Source: UBA2377 sp964525935
GTDB taxonomy: Bacteria; Verrucomicrobiota; Verrucomicrobiia; Opitutales; Opitutaceae
Direction: 5' to 3'
Assembly (NCBI GenBank): GCA_964525935.1
Contig: CAZGJZ010000001.1
Location: forward strand, 558,001-622,000
Length of the DNA: 64,000 nucleotides
The notes beneath the pieces were generated by a model, which made no database searches, was not told the DNA's origin, and saw only the letters and a program-made list of their open reading frames with translations. Numbering within the stretch: position 1 is the stretch's first letter; every line of letters starts with the position of its first letter. Shown one piece after another: positions 43,371 to 52,700 of this stretch. Position numbers and translations under genes: made by a program.

Positions 43371-43709
43371 ATGACAACGCGCTCTTCCTCTCCGAAAAAA
43401 CCTGCGGCTCCGCTTACCTTCGACCTGCCGGTTGACCTGATGGACAAAATCGAAGCCTGCCGGAAGACACTCGGGTTTTCCACGGCAAGCGAAGTGATCC
43501 GCACGGCGATCACCCGGTTTGATTTTTCGAAATGCAAGCCCGTCCGCGTCGTGCACCGGCAGATTTCCGTGCGCCTCTCGGGCGAACAACGCGCCACGCT
43601 GAAGCGGCAGGCCCGGCTTAAGGACGTCAGTGTCGGCGAACTGTTGCGCCTCGCCATCGAGGGTTTGCAGGCAAAGTCGCCCAAAGCGGGCAAGCCCAAG
43701 AAAAAGTAA
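43371..43709 (+). CDS. Tandem ribbon-helix-helix DNA-binding protein
   Basis: The 112-residue protein contains two RHH units in one chain. The first, residues about 14-50, is LTFDLPVDLMDKI followed by GFSTASEVIRTAITRF. The second, about 64-100, is QISVRLSGEQRATL followed by VSVGELLRLAIEGL. RHH proteins normally bind DNA as dimers of one unit per chain; here one chain could form the whole double-strand sheet. The basic tail (SPKAGKPKKK) may help DNA binding. It is divergent from the MsmX-like ATPase across about 150 bases, so it may regulate it. Confidence 0.87.
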   Translation: MTTRSSSPKKPAAPLTFDLPVDLMDKIEACRKTLGFSTASEVIRTAITRFDFSKCKPVRVVHRQISVRLSGEQRATLKRQARLKDVSVGELLRLAIEGLQAKSPKAGKPKKK

Positions 43710-43800
43710 GCCCCAGCCGACCGCGGCGGGGTGCGTGCAGCTGACGGAGCGGGAGCTTGCCAACGTCGCGGGCGGTTCTCTTTAGTGGCCGTTGCATCAC

Positions 43801-44991
43801 ATGAGCACGCTTCCGCCTCTCTCCATCTGGGCCCGCAATATATCGCCTTCGCCGACGCTCGCGGTCGACGCCAAGGCCAAGGCCCTACAGGCCGCTGGTG
43901 AAGATGTCTGCAGTTTCGCTGCCGGCGAACCCGACTTCGACACCCCCGAACATATCAAGGAGGCGTGCATCGTCGCGCTCAAGGGTGGCAAAACCAAATA
44001 CGCGCCCACGCCCGGCATTGAGCCGCTGCGGCAGGCCATCGTCGAGCGTTACGCCGCCGAATACGGCCTCAAGGCCGTGCCCGGGCAGGTCATTGTCTCT
44101 CCCGGCGGCAAGTTTAACTGCTATCTAGGCATCCTCGCGACATGCTCGCCTGGCGACGAGGTCATTATCCCGGCGCCGTTCTGGGTGAGCTATCCCGAGA
44201 TGGTGAAGCTGGCGGGCGCCACGCCGAAGTTCGTCCTTTGCGACGATCGCACGGGCTTCAAGCTTACGCCCGCACAACTCACCGCGGCCATCACGTCGAA
44301 GACGAAGCTCCTCGTCCTCAACTCGCCGTCGAATCCCACCGGTGCCGTCTACACGCGCGCCGAACTCGCGGCGCTTGTGGCCGTCGCCGTGCAGCACAAC
44401 CTCTACATCCTCTCCGACGAGATGTATGAGCATCTCATCTACGACGGTGCCACGCCCACCTGCATCGCCACGCTTTCGCCAGAGGCTGAGGCCCGCACGA
44501 TCACGGTGGCGGGTTTTTCGAAGACTTACGCGATGACCGGCTGGCGCATCGGCACCACGCTCGCGCCGCTGCCGATCGCCAAGGCGATCAGCGAACTGCA
44601 GAGCCAGATGTCGTCCAACGTCACGACCTTCGCCCAGTTCGGCGCACTCGCCGCGCTGAAGGAAAAGGAAAAAACCCGCGCCGCGCTGGCCACGATGCTC
44701 ACGGCTTTCGATCGTCGCCGGAAGAATCTCCATGCGGAACTGAATAAAATTCCCGGCGTCAGCTGCCTGCTTGCGCAGGGCGCATTTTATCTTTTTCCGA
44801 ACATCTCGAGCTTCGGCCTCAAGGACACCGAGTTCTGCAGCCGCCTGCTTGATACCGAAAAAGTCGCCGCCGTCCCCGGCAGCGCATTCGGTGCCGAGGG
44901 CTACCTTCGCCTCAGCTACGCCACGAGCGATGAAATCATCGCCAAGGGCGTGAGCCGACTGGCGAAGTTCTGCGCCACGCTGAAAAAGTAA
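43801..44991 (+). CDS. aspC: Aspartate aminotransferase (class Ib type)
   Basis: The 396-residue protein transfers amino groups between aspartate or similar and 2-oxoglutarate. Motifs: FAAGEPDFDTPEHI, KTKYAPTPGIEPLRQAI, LNSPSNPTGAVYT, LSDEMYEHLIYDG and the PLP lysine in VAGFSKTYAMTGWRIGT (Lys241). The PDFDTP and YAPTPG blocks match thermophile-type Ib aspartate aminotransferases. ATG 43801 is the start; a TTG at 43792 adds nothing useful. It is a different enzyme from the aminotransferase at 33.3 kb. Confidence 0.92.
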   Translation: MSTLPPLSIWARNISPSPTLAVDAKAKALQAAGEDVCSFAAGEPDFDTPEHIKEACIVALKGGKTKYAPTPGIEPLRQAIVERYAAEYGLKAVPGQVIVSPGGKFNCYLGILATCSPGDEVIIPAPFWVSYPEMVKLAGATPKFVLCDDRTGFKLTPAQLTAAITSKTKLLVLNSPSNPTGAVYTRAELAALVAVAVQHNLYILSDEMYEHLIYDGATPTCIATLSPEAEARTITVAGFSKTYAMTGWRIGTTLAPLPIAKAISELQSQMSSNVTTFAQFGALAALKEKEKTRAALATMLTAFDRRRKNLHAELNKIPGVSCLLAQGAFYLFPNISSFGLKDTEFCSRLLDTEKVAAVPGSAFGAEGYLRLSYATSDEIIAKGVSRLAKFCATLKK

Positions 44992-45091
44992 CCGGATAGC
45001 GGCACCGCTGTTCGGAGCCAAAGCCAGGCATCAATCCCCGCCCGCTCTTGCGGGAACGGAACGGTCCTGTGCGGTGGCTTACTATGGGGCG

Positions 45092-45742
45092 ATGAACCCG
45101 CCCCTCACGCCCATGGCACCAACCCCGGCAAGGCCTCGCCGTTTTTCGATGATCCGTTCCTTCGTATTCGCGGATGTGCTGACGCTGGGTAACGGTTTCT
45201 GCGGCAGTGGTGCGGTGTTGGCGGCGATGCAATATTTGGTGACTGGCGTGGATCGCTGGCTGGTGCTCGCGATGGCTTTGCTGCCGGTCGCACTGGGTTT
45301 TGATTTCGCAGACGGTCGCGTCGCGCGTTGGCGCCGCAAATCATCCATGCTGGGCGCCGATCTCGATTCGCTGGCGGATGTGATTTCCTTCGGCCTGGCA
45401 CCGGCCGCGCTTGGCTTTGCCGTGGGTCTGCGCGGTGCGCTTGATGTCGCGATTCTGCTCTATTTCGTGGCATGCGGCATCAGCCGGCTTGCGCGGTTCA
45501 ATGCCACGGCAGACGCCTTGTCCGATGACAGCGGGAAGGTGAAATATTTTGAAGGCACCCCGATCCCCACCAGCGTGTCGATCGTGATCCTGCTGGCGGT
45601 GCTGCACGCTACCGATCAATTGGGCGCCAATCTCTGGCTGGGCGCCTGGTCGCTTGGCGATTGGGTGCTGCATCCGCTCACCTTGGTTTACGCGATCAGT
45701 GGCAGCGCGATGATCAGCACGATCCGCGTGCCGAAAATTTAA
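45092..45742 (+). CDS. pssA: CDP-diacylglycerol--serine O-phosphatidyltransferase
   Basis: This inner-membrane enzyme makes phosphatidylserine, the precursor of phosphatidylethanolamine. The 216-residue protein has six hydrophobic segments and the CDP-alcohol phosphotransferase motif: DG-x2-AR-x8-G-x3-D-x3-D appears as FADGRVARWRRKSSMLGADL then DSLAD. VFADVLTLGNGFCGSGAV at the start and GTPIPTSVSIVIL match PssA rather than PgsA. No phosphatidylserine decarboxylase gene is adjacent. ATG 45092 is preferred over GTG 45074. Confidence 0.91.
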   Translation: MNPPLTPMAPTPARPRRFSMIRSFVFADVLTLGNGFCGSGAVLAAMQYLVTGVDRWLVLAMALLPVALGFDFADGRVARWRRKSSMLGADLDSLADVISFGLAPAALGFAVGLRGALDVAILLYFVACGISRLARFNATADALSDDSGKVKYFEGTPIPTSVSIVILLAVLHATDQLGANLWLGAWSLGDWVLHPLTLVYAISGSAMISTIRVPKI

Positions 45743-45832
45743 AGCGGATACGGGATGCCGTTATCCTGTAAAAACGGATCGCCGGGAGCAGGATGTTCGC
45801 CGGAGCCACGGGCACCGGACAAACGCGGCGCC

Positions 45833-46300
45833 TCACTTTATCGGCGGCACGTCGATGCCGAGTGCGGAGCTCAGGTCGATTGCGTGTTCCTGTTCTTGCA
45901 CGATAATCCCGCGCAACGTTTCGCTCAGGGCGAATTCGCCCATGGCCTCGGCTTGCCGGATACGCTCGCGGTAGCGCGTGATCGTGGCGATTTCGTTATC
46001 AAGATCGGCACGTAGCATCACGAGGGGATCATCGGAGGTTTTGACCGGCTTGGGCGTCACGACGGGCATGCCGCCAAAATAGTCGATCTGCTTGGAAATC
46101 TTGAGGGCGTGCTGCAATTCCTCGACCGCATGCACTTCCAGTTCCTTGGCAATGGCGGTGTATTTGGCGCCCTTGATGACCTGGCTGTAAACGGTGTAGG
46201 CAATGATGGCCTGGTATTCACCGGCGAGGTCGTCGTTCAGAAGCTCGATCATGCGCTGGCGGGTGATCGGTGCCGAAGTGGAGATATTTTTTTTAGCCAT
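45833..46300 (-). CDS. Ferritin-like diiron protein
   Basis: The 155-residue protein has the four-helix ferritin pattern: GEYQAIIAYTVYS, VHAVEELQHALKIS (E and ExxH-type ligands), LDNEIATITRYRERI and VQEQEHAIDLSSAL (final ExxH-type). It could store or detoxify iron or act on peroxide. It lies 42 bases after the co-directional lipoprotein gene. Bacterioferritin, Dps and rubrerythrin relatives are alternatives; the short length and the lack of a rubredoxin part argue against rubrerythrin. Confidence 0.86.
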   Translation of the reverse strand: MAKKNISTSAPITRQRMIELLNDDLAGEYQAIIAYTVYSQVIKGAKYTAIAKELEVHAVEELQHALKISKQIDYFGGMPVVTPKPVKTSDDPLVMLRADLDNEIATITRYRERIRQAEAMGEFALSETLRGIIVQEQEHAIDLSSALGIDVPPIK

Positions 46301-46342
46301 GGGGAAGTCCGTTGAGTTGGGTTGAATGGTTTAATTGGGGGA

Positions 46343-46999
46343 TCACGTAGTGGTGCTGGCCTTGACCTTGCTGAAGGCGTCCTGCGTCCGCACCCAGGCG
46401 CGGTCGACCTTGTCCTTGGTCTGGTCCCAGTTCTCGGATCTCGCGTCGCGTAGTTCCTGCCCCATGCTCCGCAAGTAGGCGCGGGCGTCGGTCATCTCGG
46501 TCATGGCGAAGTCCCAGGCATTGGTCTGCGTGGTGCCCGTCATCGTCGCGCGCTTGGCGTTCAAGGCGGCGATTTGCTCATCAACCCGCGCTTCCAGTTC
46601 GGCGACGACGGGGAAAACCTGGGCACGCTGATCGTAGGACGAGGTTTTAATGGCCACCCATTGAGCGGAGGAGTGTTCGACATCGATCACGATATCCGCG
46701 GCGGGAGGATTCAAGTCCCGCACTGCGTGACTGAGGGTGGTTGTCGGAGATTGGGTCACTCGCTCCGGCTGATTTGCGGCCGCAGGAGCAGGGATGGTTA
46801 TAACCGGCGCAGGCGCCGCCGCGGGCGATAGCGTCGTCGTAGCCGTAGCGGGAGGAGGTGATTGCACGGCTACCTTGGGCGAAGGGTTCTGTTCACCGCA
46901 GCCGCTACTGAGTGCAATCAAGGCGATCAAACCGACCACACTGCAAGTTGCGGTGTATGGATCGAAGGGGCTCGTTGGGGTTGGTTTCACAGCAAACAC
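46343..46999 (-). CDS. Hypothetical outer-membrane lipoprotein
   Basis: The 218-residue protein has an N-terminal hydrophobic signal ending in LSSGC, a fitting lipobox, followed by a Pro/Ala/Thr-rich linker to about residue 85. The C-terminal part is helical and charged (VVAELEARVDEQIAALNAKR, DQTKDKVDRAWVRTQDAFSK), a coiled-coil-like domain. It is probably anchored to the outer membrane. No family is recognised. Confidence 0.82.
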   Translation of the reverse strand: MFAVKPTPTSPFDPYTATCSVVGLIALIALSSGCGEQNPSPKVAVQSPPPATATTTLSPAAAPAPVITIPAPAAANQPERVTQSPTTTLSHAVRDLNPPAADIVIDVEHSSAQWVAIKTSSYDQRAQVFPVVAELEARVDEQIAALNAKRATMTGTTQTNAWDFAMTEMTDARAYLRSMGQELRDARSENWDQTKDKVDRAWVRTQDAFSKVKASTTT

Positions 47000-47267
47000 A
47001 GACGGATGAAGCGGCGAGTGGTTCCCGGCATTCGTTACGAGCCGGCCATCTTCGGGTTCGCTTTGGGCATGGCCGGATGCGGGAGCTTGAGGTGCCTGAT
47101 AGCATCATAAAACGCCCGGATTTGCTGAGTGGGCTACGATGCCCTTAAGTGGCTTGGCTGTCCAGCGACGCTAAAGTGGCTTAAGCCGAAGACGCGAGGA
47201 CAGGCACATCTGCCGGGCGGCGATTCTGATTGCGGGCCGGGGCAATTGCCGGCGGCCTTGGGGCATC
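47000..47267. other. Non-coding stretch upstream of the lipoprotein gene
   Basis: About 270 bases between the leftward lipoprotein start and a small rightward frame. Short frames here lack support. I see no hairpin with a T-tract. It presumably holds the lipoprotein promoter. Confidence 0.4.
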
Positions 47268-47396
47268 ATGGGCGCCAAGTATATTCCGAACATCCGGGAC
47301 CTGAAGGCTGCGCAGCGGTTTCATCAGAAGTTGAAGCCGTTGCCGCAGGCCAAGACGAAGCAGCCGGTCCAAACACCGAAGCCGGGGAAAAAGTAA
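47268..47396 (+). CDS. Small basic hypothetical protein
   Basis: ATG 47268 opens 42 codons: MGAKYIPNIRDLKAAQRFHQ then a Lys/Pro/Gln-rich tail ending PKPGKK. About a third of the residues are basic. It could be a small nucleic-acid-binding protein, but support is limited to its composition and open frame, and no Shine-Dalgarno is seen. Confidence 0.35.
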   Translation: MGAKYIPNIRDLKAAQRFHQKLKPLPQAKTKQPVQTPKPGKK

Positions 47397-47426
47397 ACCG
47401 ATCACCGCCTGGGCGGCGGCGGAGGG

Positions 47427-47681
47427 CTACTTGCGGGCGGCGAGCAAGGCCGCGAGGGCGGCTTCGTCCACCTGGCCTTGCACGGCATGGAGGTGATGCA
47501 ACACGCCCATCCGGTCGTCCTCGCTGGCCGTGGAAATATCCAGCATCCAGTCCTCGGTCTTGGCGGCAGCGACAATGACTTCGTCGGCCCATTTGATCAC
47601 CTCGGCGGCGGTGACGAAGCCTTCGGTGAGGCCACGGATATAAAATTCGGCAGTGGTGCGCAGGTTGGGCGGATTGGACAT
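47427..47681 (-). CDS. Small hypothetical protein
   Basis: The 84-residue protein is acidic and mostly helical (TTAEFYIRGLTEGFVTAAEV, IKWADEVIVAAAKTEDWM, VQGQVDEAALAALLAARK), with no signal or membrane segment. ATG 47681 gives MSNPPNLR; a longer start would cover an inverted repeat. It is divergent from the esterase gene. No family is recognised. Confidence 0.65.
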   Translation of the reverse strand: MSNPPNLRTTAEFYIRGLTEGFVTAAEVIKWADEVIVAAAKTEDWMLDISTASEDDRMGVLHHLHAVQGQVDEAALAALLAARK

Positions 47682-47729
47682 GATGGTGGAAACTGTGGCG
47701 GTCGTTGCGGATGCGGCGAGCCCTAACTC

Positions 47730-47759
47730 CCCGATAGGTTCGAGGGTGCAACTATCGGG
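47730..47759. promoter_or_regulatory. Inverted repeat between divergent genes
   Basis: CCCGATAG (47730-47737) and CTATCGGG (47752-47759) form an 8-bp perfect dyad with 14 bases between. Its place between divergent start codons suits an operator, and a hairpin with no T-tract is the alternative. Confidence 0.35.
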
Positions 47760-47785
47760 CCAATCTGTTGGTCTCAGCACGCACG

Positions 47786-48589
47786 ATGATATTTTTCCTT
47801 AAATCGATTCACCGATTGCTGCCCGCGCTGGCCGGCCTCGCGTTGGTCAACCCGGTGAATGCCGCGGGTGAATTGTTGAAGCGTGAGTGGACGGTCGACG
47901 GCATAAAGCGCGAGGCGTTGCTGCATCTGCCCGCCGCCAATGCGCCAAAACCGTGGCCGGTGGTGTTTGTGTTTCACGGCCACGGTGGCGGAATGCGGGA
48001 GGCCTCATGGAATCAACGCGTCCACGAAGTCTGGCCGGAAGCGTTGGTGGTGTTCATGCAAGGCCTGCCGGCGGCGGGTCGGTTGACCGATGCGGTGGGC
48101 GAGGAACCGGGTTGGCAGGCGGGGCCGGGCGTGGACGGTGATCGCGATTTGAAGTTTTTCGACACGGCGCTGGCCGGTTTGCGTGCGGACTTTCCGGTCG
48201 ATGCCAGAAGGGTTTATGCAACCGGACACTCGAATGGTGGCGCGTTCACTTATCTCCTCTGGGCACAGCGTCGGGCAGTGTTTGCAGCCTTCGGTCCGTC
48301 GGCGGCGGTGGCTGGGCGCGACTTTGGGCGGCTCGAGCCCGCGCCCGTGATTCACATTGCCGGAGAGAACGACCAACTCGTGCGCTTTCCGTGGCAGAAG
48401 CTAATGATCAAGGTCCTTTGTCGCACGAACGAGTGCGGTCCGGGCCATGCTACAGGCGAGGGCCTGATGCGCTACGATTCACCGGTCGGCGCGCCGGTGG
48501 AGGTTTACGTGCACGCCGGCGGTCACCGTTATCCGACGAAGGCGACGGCGTTGATCGTGGCATTTTTCAAAGCCAACGCGAGGCCCTGA
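47786..48589 (+). CDS. Secreted alpha/beta-hydrolase, LpqC/PHB-depolymerase-like esterase
   Basis: The 267-residue protein begins with a signal peptide (MIFFLKSIHRLLPALAGLAL ... NPVNA). The hydrolase core has VVFVFHGHGGG (oxyanion region), the nucleophile elbow TGHSNGGAFT, an Asp-containing HIAGENDQLV, and a final His in YVHAGGHRYP. This matches LpqC, feruloyl-esterase-like and short-chain PHB depolymerase relatives. It likely cleaves an ester in the periplasm or outside. Substrate unknown. Confidence 0.89.
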   Translation: MIFFLKSIHRLLPALAGLALVNPVNAAGELLKREWTVDGIKREALLHLPAANAPKPWPVVFVFHGHGGGMREASWNQRVHEVWPEALVVFMQGLPAAGRLTDAVGEEPGWQAGPGVDGDRDLKFFDTALAGLRADFPVDARRVYATGHSNGGAFTYLLWAQRRAVFAAFGPSAAVAGRDFGRLEPAPVIHIAGENDQLVRFPWQKLMIKVLCRTNECGPGHATGEGLMRYDSPVGAPVEVYVHAGGHRYPTKATALIVAFFKANARP

Positions 48590-48622
48590 GGCGGTTGCTT
48601 GGCGGGTGGCTGAAGGCGTGGA

Positions 48623-48949
48623 CTAAACCTTCTTTACGAACACGGCTTTCAAGGCGACGGGCATGCCTTCGATTTTGCAGGAGACCTCATGGTCGCCTTC
48701 CTGCAGGCGGATGCCTTTGGCCTTGGTGCCGGCCTTAAGGACTTGCGCGCCGCTGCCAAGCTTCAGGTCTTTGACCAGTGCAACGGTATCGCCATCGACG
48801 AGCACGTTGCCATGCGCGTCTTTGACGACGCGTGCAGCCTCCGGCGCGGTCTCCTTGGGCCATTCGTGACCGCAAGTGGCGCACTCCCATTTATCGGAGT
48901 GGTTGAGCACATCATCGAGGGTGCAAGCAGGGCAGACGGGATTAGGCAT
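48623..48949 (-). CDS. yjdM: YjdM/PhnA-family zinc-ribbon protein
   Basis: The 108-residue protein has an N-terminal zinc ribbon (CPACTLDDV ... CATCGHEW) and the C-terminal SH3-like half (VVKDAHGNVLVDGDTVALVK, DHEVSCKIEGMPVALKAVFVKK). The family was once called PhnA in phosphonate operons, but its biochemical role is unclear. ATG 48949 starts at the zinc ribbon. No phosphonate gene is near. Confidence 0.93.
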   Translation of the reverse strand: MPNPVCPACTLDDVLNHSDKWECATCGHEWPKETAPEAARVVKDAHGNVLVDGDTVALVKDLKLGSGAQVLKAGTKAKGIRLQEGDHEVSCKIEGMPVALKAVFVKKV

Positions 48950-49004
48950 GGAGTGAGAAGTGCCATATGCGCCGGCGAGGCCAGCTTCAAAATAGAGCAA
49001 CCGG

Positions 49005-49760
49005 ATGCATCGGCTGCTTGTGCCGGGGATGGGCTTGAGTTCGGATGCCGTGACCATGAAGGAAACCCCACCCGTTGGCCGGTCGGAGACGGCGGCGCAT
49101 CGCGAATTGAAGCGACTGGCGCTGGCGTGGGCGACCGGACGGCGGATGGTTTTGGCCGCCACGGAGGTTCGCCTGCCGCGCTCGGGTTATCGCGCGGATG
49201 TTGCTGCGGCCACGCCGCGGGCGCTGGCGGCGAATGCGTTCACGGCGGTTTTTGAATGCAAGGTGTCGCGGGCGGATTTCCTGCGGGACAGCGCACCCGA
49301 GGTGGGCGCGGTGGAAAAGATCCGTGAACTGCACAAACGCCTGACGACGCTCCGCACCCTGATTGGCGGACATCGGCCGGACTTGCGACGTGGCGAGGAG
49401 CTGTTCGCGGAGTTCGATGCGTTTGATCTGCGCGGGCTGAAGCATGAGACGCATGCGGAGCTCGAAGCGGAGCTGCGCTGCGCGCAGAGGAAGTTTCATG
49501 AAGGCACCAAGTTTGCGAAACTTGCGCGCTGGCGTTCGGCGAGCCTGCTTTATCTCGTGGCGGAGGAAGGTCTCTTTGCGCCGTTTGAGGTGCCGGAGGG
49601 TTGGGGCCTGTTGGTGCGGCGCGGGACGACCCTCGAACTCACCATCAAGCCCTGTCTGCGCGAAACGACGCCGGATGCCCGCGTGGCGCTCGTGGAACGC
49701 ATCGCGGCGGTCGCCGCGGTGCGGGAATTGAAGGCCGCCGCGGCATCTGTAACGCGGTAG
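49005..49760 (+). CDS. MmcB-like PD-(D/E)XK nuclease-related protein
   Basis: The 251-residue protein has an N-terminal helix (AAHRELKRLALAWATGRRM) leading to strand-rich LAATEVRLPRSGYRADVAAA, then FTAVFECKVSRADFLRD. A glutamate, an aspartate and an E-x-K in this order is the PD-(D/E)XK nuclease core, as in MmcB DNA-repair proteins. The C-terminal half has a second block (RSASLLYLVAEEGLFAPFEV). ATG 49005 or ATG 49056 may be the start. A DNA-repair nuclease is a reasonable inference, but a plain DUF cannot be excluded. Confidence 0.7.
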   Translation: MHRLLVPGMGLSSDAVTMKETPPVGRSETAAHRELKRLALAWATGRRMVLAATEVRLPRSGYRADVAAATPRALAANAFTAVFECKVSRADFLRDSAPEVGAVEKIRELHKRLTTLRTLIGGHRPDLRRGEELFAEFDAFDLRGLKHETHAELEAELRCAQRKFHEGTKFAKLARWRSASLLYLVAEEGLFAPFEVPEGWGLLVRRGTTLELTIKPCLRETTPDARVALVERIAAVAAVRELKAAAASVTR

Positions 49761-49795
49761 CTGCTGCGCCGGTAAATTCGCAGGCCGATGTGCGC

Positions 49796-52700
49796 TCAGG
49801 CATCGAGTGTAGCGCGCACGCACCGCAGCATCTGGTCGGTGGCGCAGGGTTTTTGCAGGTAATTCTCGCCATCACGCAGTTCGAGTTGCGTGCCCGCCAT
49901 TTCTGCACTGTAGCCGCTGGTGTAGATAATTTTTAGCTTCGGATTGTCGGCCAGCAATTGGGCCGCCAGTTCCTTGCCGCCGAGGCCACCGGGCATGACG
50001 ATGTCGGTCAGCAAGAGTGAGATTGTTTCGCGATGGCGATGCCAGGCTTCGAGGGCCTTGATCCCGTCGCAGGTCTCGATGACGTGGTAGCCATACAGCG
50101 TGAGGATATCGTGAGTCATCTGGCGCACGCTGGGATCGTCCTCGGCGAGCAGGATGGTCTCGGTGCCACGCAACGAGCCGGTTTGGGGCTGGATGGGATC
50201 CACCTCCACGGCGGAGGCATTGCTCGCGGGCAAAAACACCTGGAAACTCGCGCCGCGGCCGGGCTCGCTGTAGACGCGGATCCAGCCTTGGTGTTGTTTC
50301 ACGATGCCGAAGACGGTGGCGAGGCCGAGGCCCGTGCCTTTGCCGGGCCGCTTGGTGGTGAAGAAGGGTTCGAAGATGCGCGCGAGCACCTCGGGCTTGA
50401 TGCCGGTGCCGGTGTCGCTCACGCACAACCAGACGTAACGGCCCGGCTTGGCGTCGGGGTGGATCCGGGCGATTTGTTCGTCGATGGTCTTGGTGGCGGT
50501 TTCGATAATGAGCGATCCACCCTGGGGCATGGCGTCACGGGAATTGACGACGAGGTTCATCAATACCTGGTCAATCATGCCGTCGTCCGCGTGGGTCATG
50601 AGCGGGTCGGGGCTTAGCTTGAGTTGCAGCTTAATGTCCGCACCGATGATGCGATTGAGCATGCGGGAGAGGCGGGTGACGCTTTCGTTGAGGTCGATGA
50701 CGCGGGGCTGCATGACCTGCTTCCGGCTGAAGAGCAGCAACTGGCGTGTGAGGTTGGTGGCGCGCTCCGAGCAGAGCCGGATCATATCGAGGCCCCGCTT
50801 GACCTTGTCGGACACGGCATCGTGCCGGAGCAGCAACTCCGTCTGCATCAGGATGGCTGCGAGGATATTGTTGAAATCATGAGCCACGCCGCCGGCGAGC
50901 TGGCCGATGGCTTCCATTTTCTGCGCCTGGTGCAACTGTTCCTCAAGCGTGCGCCGCTCGGTGATATCCCGGGCGACTCCGACGATGCGGGCGGGATTGC
51001 CGGCACTGTCCCGCACGGGAAAGGCGCGGGCACGGATCCAGCGGCTGCTGCCGTCGGGGCGGACGATGCGGAACTCCTCGTCGTAGGTGCCGGCCAGCTG
51101 CCGTTGGATCATGGCGGCGTTCAGCATGCGTTCACGGTCGTCAGGATGGATCGCGTCCAACCACGAGCGATAGGAGTCATACAGGCTCTGGCAACTGCGG
51201 CCCCAGATCCGTTCGTAGGCGGGACTGACGTAGAGGATTTGGTTTTTCGCCGGATCGTTGATCCAGAAAACTTCGTCGATGGTTTCCGCGAGTTCGCGGA
51301 AACGCTCCTCACTGGTGCGGAGGGCAGATTCTGCCTGCCGGCGTTCCCAGCCTTCGATGCTGAGCGAAACCAGGTTGGCCATTGCGAGGGCAAAGGTTTT
51401 TTCGTCCGCGGTCCACGTCCGGGCATTGCCCAGGTGCTCGTGGCAGAGGACGCCGACCACGGTTCCACCCATGTAGATGGGGATGTCCATGAGGGCGCCG
51501 ATCTGCAGCGGCATGAAATAGTCCCGGCACAACTCCTGGGTGCGCGGATCGGCGCACGCGTCGTCGATGGCCAGCACTTCGCCGTGCTCCAAGGCGCGAA
51601 AATAGGTCGGATAGTCCGCGGCGGTCAGGCGCGAGCCTGAGGAGTGCCGCTGGGCGCCCAACTCGAACAGGTTCCGGCACTCGATCGCATCGTGGTTGGG
51701 ACTGTAGCGCCAGACGCTGACCCGCGCGACGATCAGGGTGCGGGCACTGCTTTCGGTGATGCGCCGCAAGGCGGTAGGGAGGTCATCATCGTCGAGGCCC
51801 TGGCTGCCGGTTTGGTTGATCAGCGCGTCGCGCTGGCGGGAGTTGCGGGCTTCGCTGGCCAGGCGTTCCGTTTCCCGTTGGGCCATCTCGCGTGCGAAGG
51901 CGATATTGGCGGCGAGCTCGTTGAGCAGTTGGAGCTCGGATTGGTCGAAGAAACCGCGTTCGCCCGCGTAAAGATTGAAAGTGCCGGCGGGTTTGCCGCC
52001 CTCGATGAGCGGTAGTGCGACGAGTGACCGGTAGCCGCGGGCCATCGCCAGCGGCCGCCAGGCGGTGGAGCGCGGATCGTGTTCGATATCGTCGCAAACG
52101 GCGGGCGAACCGGTGCGAAGTGCCTGGGCGGTGAAGTCGCAGCCGAGCGCGGGGTCGTCCAGAGTCTGCTGGAGCGCTTCAAGGGTGTCGGGGGAGGCGC
52201 TGCCTTGGGCGACGATGCGCAGCTTGCCGGTGGCCGGGTGGAGCAGGCCGATCCAGGCGAGGCGGAAGCCGCCGCGCTCGACGGCGATCTGGCAGGCGCG
52301 GGCGAGGATTTCGCGTTGCTCGTATTTGCGGACGAGCAGGCGGTTGACCTCGCTGAGCATCGCATAGGTGCGGTTGAGGCGGCGCACCTGCAGCTCGGCG
52401 CCTTTGCGCATCTCGACTTCGCCGCGCACGCTGTCGAAGTTTTGCTTCAACCGCCCGGCCATATCGTTGAACGAACGGGTGACCACATTCAGTTCTTCGA
52501 GATTGCTGTCGGGCAATTGTTGCGCGAGGTCGCCCTGCGCCAGCGCGCGCGTGGCCTTGGCGAGCCGGCGCAGCGGGGCGGTTACCATGGAGGCGAGCAT
52601 TGCGGCCACCCCCAGCGAGAGAAACAGCGCGAGGACAAAGACCATGGCGGAGCGGCTGTTGCCGGTGCGCACACCGGCAAGGTAGTAGCTTTCCGGGAGG

